A stretch of DNA of 31,195 bases from JBBTVI01 sp038063315. Lineage in GTDB: Bacteria > Patescibacteriota > Minisyncoccia > Sungbacterales > HO2-52-23. Below, piece after piece: positions 17,379 to 24,112 of this stretch. Made by a program: the position numbers and the translations under genes. Position 1 is the stretch's first letter. Each line of letters starts with the position of its first letter. The notes below the pieces were generated by a model that was given only the letters and a program-made list of their open reading frames with translations, was not told the origin of the DNA and made no database searches. The stretch is from contig JBBTVI010000001.1 in NCBI GenBank assembly GCA_038063315.1, positions 1 to 31,195 of the forward strand, given 5' to 3'.

Positions 17379-17382
17379 CTTG

Positions 17383-17440
17383 CGTCATTGCGAGGAATGG
17401 AGCGATCCCTCGCTTCGCTCGGGACAGGCTCCGCAATCCA
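17383..17440. repeat. GTCATTGCGAG-family repeat fused to a NUDIX gene
   Basis: The copy starts CGTCATTGCGAGG and ends at GCTCCGCAATCCA, with an inner CCCTCGCTTCGCTCGGGA palindrome that also appears in the copy at the window's end (31165-31185). The CAATCCA edge abuts NUDIX coding sequence exactly after the codon for Glu50. It is only one arm of the full palindrome. Confidence 0.8.
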
Positions 17441-17590
17441 TTCACGCCTTGCCGCATCCGTAATGCTCTCAGTTTCAAGGACTTTCCCGCCAAAGCCATT
17501 CCAACGTCCGGTGCCGAATCCGCGTTTTTTCATCCCGAGCAATATCTTCGGGTGCTGATGAATGAGGCATAACGTCAGAATCTTTTTCAT
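17441..17590 (-). pseudogene. NUDIX hydrolase truncated inside its Nudix box by a repeat
   Basis: The frame starts at the ATG at 17590 and encodes 50 authentic residues resembling the start of MutT/MTH1-like 8-oxo-dGTP diphosphatases: MKKILTLCLIHQHPKILLGM, then KKRGFGTGRWNGFGGKV. The Nudix box runs G-x5-E-x7-R-E up to residue 50 and then turns into repeat sequence. The metal-binding EE and the following G-U of the box, and the rest of the fold, are gone. Translation would continue through repeat and terminator into antisense of the giant gene. The ATG overlaps the stop of the upstream NUDIX gene (ATGA), so it was once the coupled last gene of the operon. Loss of the catalytic glutamates makes it non-functional as a hydrolase. 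Confidence 0.8.
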
Positions 17591-18003
17591 TTTTTACGCG
17601 CGTGCAGAAACGTTTTTAAGTCGCGGCGTGTTTTTTCGGTGAGGTCGTATGTGAAGACATTTTGCAACGGTATCCAGCTGCAATCGGCTCCCTCCGTCAG
17701 ATGTATATCGGCCTTTTCGACGTCGCTTTCGGCAAAAAAGACGTAGCGATATGTCTGTAATTCTTCATTCAGATAGTCGGTGAGCGGTTTGATTTTCTGC
17801 GCCGGAATGATAATACCCAGTTCTTCACACATTTCCCGCTGAAATGTTTCTAATGGGGTTTTGTCTCCTTCGTTCAGGCCGCCGAAAAACGCCCATTTGC
17901 AGGGATTGATCTTTGTCTTATCGTCGCGTTGGTGCAAGAAAACAGAGTTCGTTTGCGGGTTATAGAGGAAACCGCCCGCCCAAAATTTATTTCTTTGTGG
18001 CAT
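17587..18003 (-). CDS. NUDIX hydrolase
   Basis: A 138-residue NUDIX-family protein expected to hydrolyse a nucleoside diphosphate linked to another moiety. The box reads GGLNEGDKTPLETFQREMCEELGI at about residues 40-63. It keeps the catalytic REMCEELGI half but has Lys where the box usually has the first Glu (GET type), so substrate or activity may differ. Strands before it (KFWAGGFLYN...VFLHQR) and after it (RYVFFAES...DCSWIPL) fit the fold. The start at 18003 is chosen because the family begins here; an open frame continues upstream only because it overlaps the preceding gene. It overlaps that gene by 17 bases and the truncated NUDIX by four (ATGA), so all are one operon. Confidence 0.8.
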   Translation of the reverse strand: MPQRNKFWAGGFLYNPQTNSVFLHQRDDKTKINPCKWAFFGGLNEGDKTPLETFQREMCEELGIIIPAQKIKPLTDYLNEELQTYRYVFFAESDVEKADIHLTEGADCSWIPLQNVFTYDLTEKTRRDLKTFLHARKK

Positions 18004-18352
18004 TAATGGAGGAAGAATAAATGATAACCCCTTCGTGTATTTGATTCCCGTTAATTTTTTCCTCCTCGATCCGCGCGCCGGTGGCGTAACGTCGTAACGA
18101 TTGAATAAGATGGTGGGTTTGAGAAAAGATAGCCACCCTTGCAACGGTTGCCAAATCGTCTGGGGAAAGTTCGGACCGGACTTTTTCCAGTACGTATCTG
18201 AAAATATCCGCATCACCTTCTGTCGCCCAGGACGCACTTAAAATGATAGTCCATTTATCCGTTAGTTCATCCATCTTTAACAAGGCCAACATGGTCACGT
18301 CGCCTTTTTCTTGCTGCATGTATTTCAAGATGATTTTGAATTTTTCTACCAT
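17987..18352 (-). CDS. Conserved-looking protein between HEPN and NUDIX genes, function unknown
   Basis: A 121-residue, soluble protein of mixed helix and strand composition. I do not assign a family. Visible features are a hydrophobic-basic start (MVEKFKIILKYM), a core LLKMDELTDKWTIILSASWA, an acidic helix (DADIFRYVLEKVRSELSPDDL), then ATVARVAIFSQTHHLIQSL and a C-terminal EEKINGNQIHEGVIIYSS strand pair. It overlaps the HEPN-like gene upstream by seven bases and the NUDIX gene downstream by 17 bases, so the three are translationally coupled. A stable partner of the HEPN-like protein is plausible from position, but nothing in the sequence shows antitoxin activity. Confidence 0.7.
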   Translation of the reverse strand: MVEKFKIILKYMQQEKGDVTMLALLKMDELTDKWTIILSASWATEGDADIFRYVLEKVRSELSPDDLATVARVAIFSQTHHLIQSLRRYATGARIEEEKINGNQIHEGVIIYSSSINATKK

Positions 18353-18801
18353 TTTTCCTTGATCTTTGTTATGATGCCATTTTTCGGGTGCGTCAGATTT
18401 TTATAAAGTGGCGGCGCTTTAGCGGCGTCAAACTGTTGCTGCTTATTATAATCATATCTGATATCAGACCAGCTACCGGGAAATTCTTTTGTAAATTCAG
18501 ACCAATTTCGCACTATTTCGGGTTCGCCTGAGGACGGACTGAAGACTTCGTTTAATCCGGCAAGAAGTTTCAGTTGTTCAAATTCATGGGTGTAAAAGAT
18601 ATTGATGATTTTGTCGTTGCGCATACTTTTTGGATCGGGGTATGCGCGTAAATTGAGTGTTTTGCAAATCGCCGCCTTAAGCGCGCATTCCAACGTCATT
18701 GCCATTGTATAGGAAGCCCAAAACCAATCATGATGCTCGATTAAAATCTGTGCACTTTCCAATCGTCCATTCGTGATAAATTGTAATTCTTCATTTGTCA
18801 T
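18346..18801 (-). CDS. HEPN-like domain protein
   Basis: A 151-residue, mostly helical protein. Residues about 12-48 (RLESAQILIEHHDWFWASYTMAM, then LECALKAAICKTL) look like the first two helices of a HEPN domain, and FYTHEFEQLKLLAG (about 69-82) resembles the later helix of that fold with its conserved His. An Arg-x-H pair typical of HEPN ribonucleases is not in canonical form (R61...H72), so catalysis is uncertain. HEPN proteins act in toxin-antitoxin, abortive-infection and RNA-processing systems. It is the first gene of a tightly overlapping minus-strand operon. The start ATG at 18801 lies directly after an A+T-rich TATTATA stretch. Confidence 0.65.
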   Translation of the reverse strand: MTNEELQFITNGRLESAQILIEHHDWFWASYTMAMTLECALKAAICKTLNLRAYPDPKSMRNDKIINIFYTHEFEQLKLLAGLNEVFSPSSGEPEIVRNWSEFTKEFPGSWSDIRYDYNKQQQFDAAKAPPLYKNLTHPKNGIITKIKEKW

Positions 18802-18872
18802 TATAATACGCCTTTAATTTCCGTTTTGCTATGGTTATGTTCGCCGCCATATAAGGTGTAAAATATTTTGCG

Positions 18873-19202
18873 TTACCGCTGCAGTCGGGCGGCGAGAGCA
18901 AATTGCGTAAGATACACGTCAATATCTTTGAGCGATGTGTTGTATATGGTATCTCCGGTTGCCGCGGCGCAAAAGAGGTCGCGCAGGCGCGCAATTTCCT
19001 TGATTCGTCCGCGGTGGCGCGGATCGTTGAGCGTCAGATCAATCAATTCAAGGGCGCGGCGGACCGCCAGGTCGAAATCCTGGTTATTTGCGTTTTGAGC
19101 GGATGCCGCGCGATGCGCCTCACCGCCGATATTGCCCATCTGTTCGGACAAGGTCAGTTGAAACCATTTTCCCGCGCCGAGTTGTTGATGTTGGAGTGTC
19201 AT
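18873..19202 (-). CDS. Small conserved helical protein coupled to DUF5674
   Basis: A 109-residue, helix-rich protein. Its core TLSEQMGNIGGEAHRAASAQ followed by FDLAVRRALELIDLTLNDP and RGRIKEIARLRDLFC resembles small uncharacterised proteins I have seen repeatedly in CPR and other bacterial genomes, but with no known function. The start ATG at 19202 overlaps the stop of the DUF5674 gene by one base (TAATG), so it is translationally coupled to it. A cluster of basic residues (RHRGRIKEIARLR) could contact nucleic acid; that is only a suggestion. The gene stops about 70 bases before the HEPN-like gene on the same strand. Confidence 0.7.
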   Translation of the reverse strand: MTLQHQQLGAGKWFQLTLSEQMGNIGGEAHRAASAQNANNQDFDLAVRRALELIDLTLNDPRHRGRIKEIARLRDLFCAAATGDTIYNTSLKDIDVYLTQFALAARLQR

Positions 19203-19549
19203 TATGCAGTAATGAGTTTTGCGATGACGTCTCGGATGCGCCTCTGAATTTTTGGATCTTCAACGTCGCGGGAGAAATTCCTTTGCGATGGCCGGATATT
19301 GATCATTGAATCAAATTCAATCCAATCATCGCCGGTGCGCGCCGGATAGACATTGATTCCCCATAAGTGTTCTTGTTTCGAGTCCTGATCAATGAGCGCG
19401 GCCTCTTCGTCAGCATGCAGTTCGCCGCCGATCGCCATGATGCCGCGCTCGATATCCACAACGACTTTCACGAAATTACCGAATTGTTTTTCGGCAATTT
19501 CCGCGAATTCACGGCGCGTCGCGGCTGCGGTGATTAAACGTATGGTCAT
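19202..19549 (-). CDS. DUF5674 family protein
   Basis: A 115-residue protein that I recognise as DUF5674. Its signature is clear: FVKVVVDIERGIMAIGGELHADEE, then a KQEHLWGINVYP block, and DWIEFDSMINIRPSQ..SR.VEDP near the end. Function is unknown. The dense Glu/His/Asp pattern (GELHADEE) suggests a possible metal or substrate site, as inference. Length is typical of the family, so it looks complete. It starts four bases after the stop of the PHP phosphoesterase gene, and its stop overlaps the start of the next small gene. The trio probably forms one transcript. Confidence 0.85.
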   Translation of the reverse strand: MTIRLITAAATRREFAEIAEKQFGNFVKVVVDIERGIMAIGGELHADEEAALIDQDSKQEHLWGINVYPARTGDDWIEFDSMINIRPSQRNFSRDVEDPKIQRRIRDVIAKLITA

Positions 19550-19553
19550 GCTC

Positions 19554-20330
19554 TTACTGTATCTTACGGGACGCGCTTGTCAACGAGTTTGGCGCATAAG
19601 ACATTCGAACGCGCCAACGGATTGCCGACCGCGACAGAACATTTTTTATGGTGAACGCCCCGCGACGGATGAGCATATCGGTGAGCGCGCGTTTGGGCCG
19701 GGAAATATTTTCCACTGCGCCGCGGCGGAGCGCGGCAATGACGTCTTCCGGGGTTTTCGCGCGCGCGTCCACAATCGCGTAATCGTCGTTGAAGTGTCGC
19801 CAGTAGTGGGTGTCGGATGTCGCGATGAGAGGCAGTCCGTGCGCACGTGCCGTCTCCGCGGCGCGGAGATTTCTGTTGAATCGGCGGGAATAAAACCAGG
19901 AGTGTTCTATGCCGTCAAAAAGATCAATGTGCGTGTTGAGCAGGCGTTTCAAACTAAAATTCCCGTAAAAATACGGATGCGGAGCAAGGACAAATATATT
20001 CGGGCGTTCTTTGCGGTAGGAACCCAGGTCGTCGAATGTCCGGATCGCCTCGGCGTCCGCATCGCAGTTGAGGATGATGATGTGTTTTCCCGCGCCGCGC
20101 GCCTCCGCGTCTTCCCGTATATTCAGCTCGATTCCCGGAAGCAGCAACAATCCTTTTTGCGCCGCATAGTCGGAGTCGGCACGGGACCAGACGACTTTGT
20201 TGTGGCAGGTGACGGCAAGGACGTCGAAGCGATGACGCGCGGCGTTGTCAATTCCTTCCTTGAGCGTGTAGGAAATAAAGTCATGGGGATCATCCCCGCA
20301 ATGAAAATGAAGATTTGTTTTGAGTTGCAT
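19554..20330 (-). CDS. PHP-domain metal-dependent phosphoesterase
   Basis: A 258-residue PHP-superfamily protein, likely a metal-dependent phosphoesterase acting on a small phosphate ester or nucleic-acid end. Metal ligands are visible: H8-F-H10 at the N-terminus with D and H soon after (GDDPHD), CHNK, LPGIELNI, VLAPHPYF, and DTHY near residue 190 (ATSDTHYW). The start at 20330 puts HxH in its usual place near the N-terminus; an upstream in-frame ATG at 20366 would add a tail overlapping a terminator hairpin and is rejected. The C-terminal 50 residues are basic and may form an extension. The DUF5674 gene follows by four bases. The substrate cannot be told from sequence; trpH/YciV-type nucleases and histidinol-phosphatase-like enzymes share these motifs. 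Confidence 0.8.
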   Translation of the reverse strand: MQLKTNLHFHCGDDPHDFISYTLKEGIDNAARHRFDVLAVTCHNKVVWSRADSDYAAQKGLLLLPGIELNIREDAEARGAGKHIIILNCDADAEAIRTFDDLGSYRKERPNIFVLAPHPYFYGNFSLKRLLNTHIDLFDGIEHSWFYSRRFNRNLRAAETARAHGLPLIATSDTHYWRHFNDDYAIVDARAKTPEDVIAALRRGAVENISRPKRALTDMLIRRGAFTIKNVLSRSAIRWRVRMSYAPNSLTSASRKIQ

Positions 20331-20339
20331 GATAGGCGA

Positions 20340-20379
20340 TAAAAAAAGAAAAGGTCCCGTGCGCATTAGGCGTGGGACC
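20340..20379 (-). terminator. Intrinsic terminator of the phosphatidyltransferase gene
   Basis: Read on the minus strand, GGTCCCACGC pairs with the arm ending GCGCACGGGACC (20353-20379), with one small bulge. It is followed by a run of mostly T (20340-20352). The stop codon of the frameshifted gene (20366-20368) lies in the loop. Its position just upstream of the PHP gene means that gene needs its own promoter or leaky read-through. Confidence 0.7.
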
Positions 20380-20999
20380 CGTCAGAATACGATGCGTAAA
20401 TGAGCGTTGCGATCGCCCCGCACGTTCCGGCAAGCATCACGGTAAAATACCCGGTGAGGAGCGCGGAAACCGGCGGGAAAATCGTCTCCCAAACCGGGGC
20501 CCAATAAACGCCGATGAGCATCAGGTTGCCCGCGCCGACATGGCAGATTTGGCGGATTTTTGCCACGGTGTGTACATACGGCGGTTTTTCCTTGTGGACA
20601 TTCAGAGAATGGAGGATCGCGATGCCAATTTCCAGGATGATCGATTAGCCACGCGACGCGCCAGACGGGGAGCGTCAGCGCAATATTAACGATGACGAGG
20701 AGGCCCAAAATTCTGTCGCGTACCGGATCAAGGATCTTTCCGGCATAACTATGCTGGTCGAGCCGCCGGGCGAGAAATCCGTCCGCCGCGTCCGTCAAAA
20801 CCGCCGTAAGAAAAACAAGCGGGATCAGTTTTTCGTTTTGTTGCGTCAGCAAAAATAACGCGTGGATGCCTGCAAGAACAAGGCCGAAAGACGTGACTAT
20901 ATTGGGAACGGTGAGCAGCCGGTGATGTACGGTTATTCCCGCCGGAGGCGAAAAAAATTCTCGTACAATGCTTTGCAGAAACAATGGCCATCTTTTCAT
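20366..20999 (-). pseudogene. CDP-alcohol phosphatidyltransferase, frameshifted
   Basis: The first frame (from ATG 20999) carries a perfect CDP-alcohol phosphatidyltransferase signature, DG-x2-AR-x8-G-x3-D-x3-D, in TDAADGFLARRLDQHSYAGK followed by ILDPVRD. Hydrophobic segments around it fit a membrane enzyme that makes phosphatidylglycerol-phosphate or a related phospholipid. After VWRVAWLI the frame becomes nonsense, and the natural continuation (IILEIGIAILHSLNVHKEKP... then LMLIGVYW...ALLTGYFTVMLAGTCGAIATLIYAS) is found one base out of phase to a stop at 20366. One extra base at about 20642 explains this. The start has a GGGGG ribosome binding site eight bases upstream. It is either a true frameshift mutation or a sequence error; if error, it is an intact enzyme of about 211 residues. 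Confidence 0.8.
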
Positions 21000-21122
21000 T
21001 GGGAACCCCCTTTCCGTTGATTTTCACTGTACGTACACGCTATTTGAATAGCGAACATCAATGGTATAACGTCTTTTGCGGCCGCGGAGTTACAGTCGTC
21101 TGGGTATTTTTAGTGAGGCCGA
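21000..21122. other. Intergenic leader between divergent transcripts
   Basis: No gene is seen. A small hairpin CGCTATT/AATAGCG lies at 21038-21053, upstream of the minus-strand phosphatidyltransferase gene. GTTACAGTCGTC at 21089-21100 resembles the edge of the repeat at 895-903 but is not followed by the rest of it. The remaining sequence up to 21122 has no structure I can support. Confidence 0.4.
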
Positions 21123-21399
21123 GTAACCTCTCAGATTCGTCATTGCGAGCGAGCCCGAGTCTGTCGAGGGGGAGCGCGGCAATCCATTTCGACCGTCATT
21201 GCGAGGAGCAGCAGCGCAGAAACAATCCGTAAAGACAGAAATGCTGGATTGCTTCGTCGTCCTGCAGCAGGACTCCTCGCAATGACGACTCCCCATGGAT
21301 TGCGGAGTCTGTCCCGAGTGAATCGAGGGATCGTCCTGCGGCAGGCCTCCTCGCAATGACGCATGTAATGGCGGTCTTGATAGGGCTGTGAGCAGTTAC
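21123..21399. repeat. Nested 277-bp MITE-like palindromic element
   Basis: Outer ends are GTAACCTCTCAG on the left and CTGTGAGCAGTTAC on the right, a degenerate form of the GTAACCCCTCAC inverted repeat. Inside are at least two GTCATTGCGAG units: one opens at 21138, a second CGTCATTGCGAGG at 21195. CTCGCAATGACG ends occur near 21285 and 21360. The long right subterminal segment (CATGTAATGGCGGTCTTGA) matches the copies at 7973 (inverted) and 28299. It looks like one element inserted into or recombined with another. Confidence 0.8.
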
Positions 21400-21410
21400 A
21401 ATGCGAATGC

Positions 21411-21439
21411 TTGACTAATACTTAAAAAAGCGATATATT
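21411..21439 (+). promoter_or_regulatory. Near-consensus promoter of the gene at 21492
   Basis: TTGACT (21411-21416), a 17-base spacer and TATATT (21434-21439) match the sigma-70 consensus in ten of twelve positions. The start point would be about 21446, which excludes a GTG start at 21447 and supports the ATG at 21492 with its GGAAGGA ribosome binding site. Confidence 0.75.
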
Positions 21440-21491
21440 ATTTTATGTGTTTTCTGAATTTGCTACTTTGACAATTTCACTGGAAGGACGT

Positions 21492-21851
21492 ATGAGTACC
21501 TACGCAAGATGGATTTTATGGGTTGGAGCCAGAAATGAAGATATCGATTACGATCAAATCACGGAGGAGGGCAAGGGTTTCTTGGAGAAATTGTCTGAGG
21601 GCGTCAACATCATGGCCGAGTATGGGACGTTACAAAAGATAGAAGAAATCCATATGCACGGCCGCTTGGTGGGGCTTGGCATAGTGTGTGGTAACTTGGA
21701 CTGGACGACGGACATAGAAACCGAGAATGAATTTCACGTTCCGGGCGATATCGAACTGGAGATAAAAAAGCGGGTTTTGCAAAACGACCTTGCGCGATTC
21801 GGAATTCGTGTCTCGCCGAAGGTCTATCATCACATTGATTTGGGCGGATAG
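21492..21851 (+). CDS. Hypothetical protein, single-gene transcription unit
   Basis: A 119-residue acidic protein that I do not recognise. It opens MSTYARWILWVGARNEDIDY, contains a helix ITEEGKGFLEKLSEGVNIMAEYG, a strand-rich centre (IEEIHMHGRLVGLGIVCGNLDW) and ends VYHHIDLGG. There are no membrane segments, cysteine motifs or repeats. The ATG at 21492 is chosen for its good GGAAGGA ribosome binding site and a 46-base leader from a strong promoter; a GTG at 21447 is too close to the transcription start. A terminator follows 28 bases after the stop, so it is a self-contained unit. Such a strong promoter and clear terminator suggest the gene is expressed. Function unknown. Confidence 0.75.
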   Translation: MSTYARWILWVGARNEDIDYDQITEEGKGFLEKLSEGVNIMAEYGTLQKIEEIHMHGRLVGLGIVCGNLDWTTDIETENEFHVPGDIELEIKKRVLQNDLARFGIRVSPKVYHHIDLGG

Positions 21852-21879
21852 GGAGAGAGAGGAGGGGTATATTTTCTTG

Positions 21880-21907
21880 GGCGGTCATGCGTGGCCGCCT
21901 TTTTTTT
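21880..21907 (+). terminator. Intrinsic terminator of the gene at 21492
   Basis: GGCGGTCA pairs with TGGCCGCC around a TGCG loop (one T-G pair), followed at once by eight T residues. It is a strong rho-independent terminator that separates this gene from the aminotransferase gene downstream. Confidence 0.9.
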
Positions 21908-21957
21908 GTGGCCATAACGAGAAAACCGATATAGCAACTATTCCGTTGTACATGATA

Positions 21958-23067
21958 ATGAACATTCCGTTTGTTGATCTTGGCGCGCAGTATAACCGTA
22001 TCAAGCCGGAGATTGATGCGGCGATTGAGCGTGTGGTCAGAAATAGCCGTTTTGTTCTTGGGGAGGAGGTGGAACGGTTTGAGGCCGATTTTGCGCGTTA
22101 TTGCGGAGCGCAATACGCTGTGGGGGTTCAATCCGGAACCTCCGCGCTTTTTTTGGCGCTTGCGGCGCGTGGAATCGGACCCGGAGACGAAGTGATCACG
22201 CAGTCCAATTCTTTTATCGCGACTGCCGCGGCTATCTCCCATACGGGCGCTACTCCTGTTTTCGTTGACGTTGACCCCGCGACCGGACTGATGGATCCGG
22301 CGCTTATTCAGGCGGCGATCACCACGCGCACCAAAGCCATCATTCCCGTGCATCTCTACGGTCAGATCGCGCCGATGTACGACATTCTTGCTGTCGCGAA
22401 GAGGCATCATCTTTGGATTTTGGAAGATGCGTGCCAGGCGCATGGCGCTTTGCAAAACGGGAAGCGCGCAGGGTCATTTGGCGATGCGGCGGCATTCAGT
22501 TTTTACCCGGGGAAGAATCTCGGCGCGTACGGCGAGGGCGGGGCGGTCGTAACGAGCGACGAAGCATTGGCCAGTCGGATCCGGCGGTTGCGCGATCATG
22601 GCTCGCCGGAGAAATATGTGCACGCGGAGATCGGATACAATATGCGGCTCGAGGGACTCGCGGGCGCGGTGCTCGGCGTCAAACTCGCGTATCTTGATGA
22701 ATGGAATACCGGGCGGAGGAATAATGCGAATCGCTATCACGAAATGCTCTCCGGCATTGCGGGTCTTGCGCTTCCGGCGGCCGTTGAAGGCAATGAGCAT
22801 GTCTGGCATCTTTTCACAATCCTTACCGAGCAACGTGATGAATTGCAGAAATTCTTGAAGGAGCGCGGCATTGCAACCGGAATCCATTATCCGATTCCCA
22901 TTCATTTGCAAAAAGCGTATGTAGGTCTTGGTCATGCTCATGGGAGTTTTCCGGCCACAGAACGGATGGCGCGTGAGACCCTGTCGCTTCCCATGTATCC
23001 GGAACTGACGCAGGAGCAGATTAGGTATGTGGCGACGGCCATAAAGGAGTTTTTCCACGCGCTATAA
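21958..23067 (+). CDS. DegT/DnrJ/EryC1/StrS-family sugar aminotransferase
   Basis: A 369-residue PLP enzyme of the DegT family, which transfers an amino group from glutamate to a keto-sugar nucleotide. The fold is complete: MNIPFVDLGAQYNRIKPEID start, VQSGTSALFLAL phosphate-binding segment (57-68), EDACQAHGA with Asp157 facing the PLP nitrogen, and SFYPGKNLGAYGEGG with Lys186 as the Schiff-base lysine. Together with the dehydrogenase immediately downstream, the pair resembles the WbpB/WbpE (WlbA/WlbC-like) step that makes 3-amino-3-deoxy sugars; substrate assignment is inference. An ATG at 21952 is also in frame and would add two residues; neither has a strong ribosome binding site. A promoter was not clear, but a terminator precedes it, so one must lie in 21908-21951. 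Confidence 0.9.
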   Translation: MNIPFVDLGAQYNRIKPEIDAAIERVVRNSRFVLGEEVERFEADFARYCGAQYAVGVQSGTSALFLALAARGIGPGDEVITQSNSFIATAAAISHTGATPVFVDVDPATGLMDPALIQAAITTRTKAIIPVHLYGQIAPMYDILAVAKRHHLWILEDACQAHGALQNGKRAGSFGDAAAFSFYPGKNLGAYGEGGAVVTSDEALASRIRRLRDHGSPEKYVHAEIGYNMRLEGLAGAVLGVKLAYLDEWNTGRRNNANRYHEMLSGIAGLALPAAVEGNEHVWHLFTILTEQRDELQKFLKERGIATGIHYPIPIHLQKAYVGLGHAHGSFPATERMARETLSLPMYPELTQEQIRYVATAIKEFFHAL

Positions 23068-23071
23068 TTTT

Positions 23072-24097
23072 ATGAGTAAGCAATTATCCATCGCTATCAT
23101 CGGCGCCGGATACTGGGGAAAAAATCTGATTCGTGTTTTTAACGCCGTGCCGGACGCACGGATCGCTGCGGTGTGCGACGCGAACGAAAAGCGTCTTGTT
23201 CCGGTCCGGGCACAGCATCCGCATATACTCGTTACGAAGAGTGCGGACGATTTGTTCAGTGACCGATCCATTCAGGCGGTTCTCATCGCGACTCCGCCGG
23301 CAACGCATTTTGATCTTGCGCGTCGGGCGCTGGACGCGGGGAAGCACGTTTGGATTGAGAAGCCCATGACTGAAACCGTGGCCGACGCCGAGGAGCTCGC
23401 GCGCCTCGCGCGCGTAAAAAAGCACATTCTCCTCGTGGATCATACGTTTCTCTATACGGCCGCAGTGCGGAAAATGAAGGAATTGATCGAGCGCGGAGAA
23501 CTCGGTGCCATCCGGTATCTTGATTCCGAGCGCATCAATCTAGGCCTTATCCAGCCCGACGTCAATGTGATCTATGATCTTGCGGCGCATGATATATCAA
23601 TTTTCAATCATCTTTTGGGGTATGCACCAGTAGCGGTTCATGCCATCGGCGCAAGCCACGTCACAAAAAAAAGCGTCAATCCCCGTGAGGAACTGGCGTA
23701 TGTTGGCCTGCGTTATCCGAACGATATTATGGCGCAGATCCGCGTGAGCTGGCTCTCGCCAGTCAAAATCCGAAAAATGCTCATCGGCGGATCCAAAAAA
23801 ATGATCATCTACGATGACATTGAGCCGACGGAGAAAATCCGTGTGTATGATCATGGTGTCGAGATTGATTTTGAAAAAGACACCGCGACCGACCCGACGT
23901 ATCGGAGCGGCGATGTTCTCATTCCGCACATTGAGAATAACGAAGCACTCCTTGATGAAGCAAAGCACTTTGTCTCATGCATCCGCGAAAAGAAGCAGCC
24001 TCTCACGGACGCCGCAAACGGCATTGCCGTGATGAAGGCGCTTGAGGCGGCGAATGTCTCGCTTAAGCGCAACGGAGAGATGGTCGCGATTGCTTGA
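23072..24097 (+). CDS. Gfo/Idh/MocA-family dehydrogenase
   Basis: A 341-residue NAD(P)-dependent oxidoreductase. The N-terminal Rossmann fold is clear (IAIIGAGYWGKNLIRVF, 7-23), the substrate-side EKPMT motif has Lys97, and YDLAAHDISIFNHLLG supplies the conserved Asp and His of the C-terminal domain. Such enzymes oxidise a sugar-nucleotide hydroxyl to a ketone. The preceding gene is an aminotransferase that would then use that ketone; the two are four bases apart and form an operon. WbpB/WlbA-like 3-dehydrogenases of UDP-N-acetylglucosamine derivatives are the nearest known role, but the sequence does not prove the substrate. Start at 23072 leaves no room for another. A repeat and a hairpin terminator follow. 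Confidence 0.9.
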   Translation: MSKQLSIAIIGAGYWGKNLIRVFNAVPDARIAAVCDANEKRLVPVRAQHPHILVTKSADDLFSDRSIQAVLIATPPATHFDLARRALDAGKHVWIEKPMTETVADAEELARLARVKKHILLVDHTFLYTAAVRKMKELIERGELGAIRYLDSERINLGLIQPDVNVIYDLAAHDISIFNHLLGYAPVAVHAIGASHVTKKSVNPREELAYVGLRYPNDIMAQIRVSWLSPVKIRKMLIGGSKKMIIYDDIEPTEKIRVYDHGVEIDFEKDTATDPTYRSGDVLIPHIENNEALLDEAKHFVSCIREKKQPLTDAANGIAVMKALEAANVSLKRNGEMVAIA

Positions 24098-24112
24098 GTC
24101 ATTTTCTTGGTT

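Noticed and set aside
16895..17590. A 231-codon minus-strand frame starting as a NUDIX protein
   Set aside because: Only the first 50 codons are NUDIX sequence. The rest is repeat, terminator and antisense of the giant gene, so it is annotated as a truncated pseudogene.
17987..18237. Longer upstream start for the NUDIX gene at 18237
   Set aside because: The extra 78 residues overlap the 121-residue gene in another frame and show no NUDIX features. The ATG at 18003 fits the fold and the operon overlap.
21123..21399. Possible CRISPR array because of repeated GTCATTGCGAG units
   Set aside because: Units are inverted relative to one another, irregularly spaced and of variable length, and there are no cas genes. 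They are palindromic elements.
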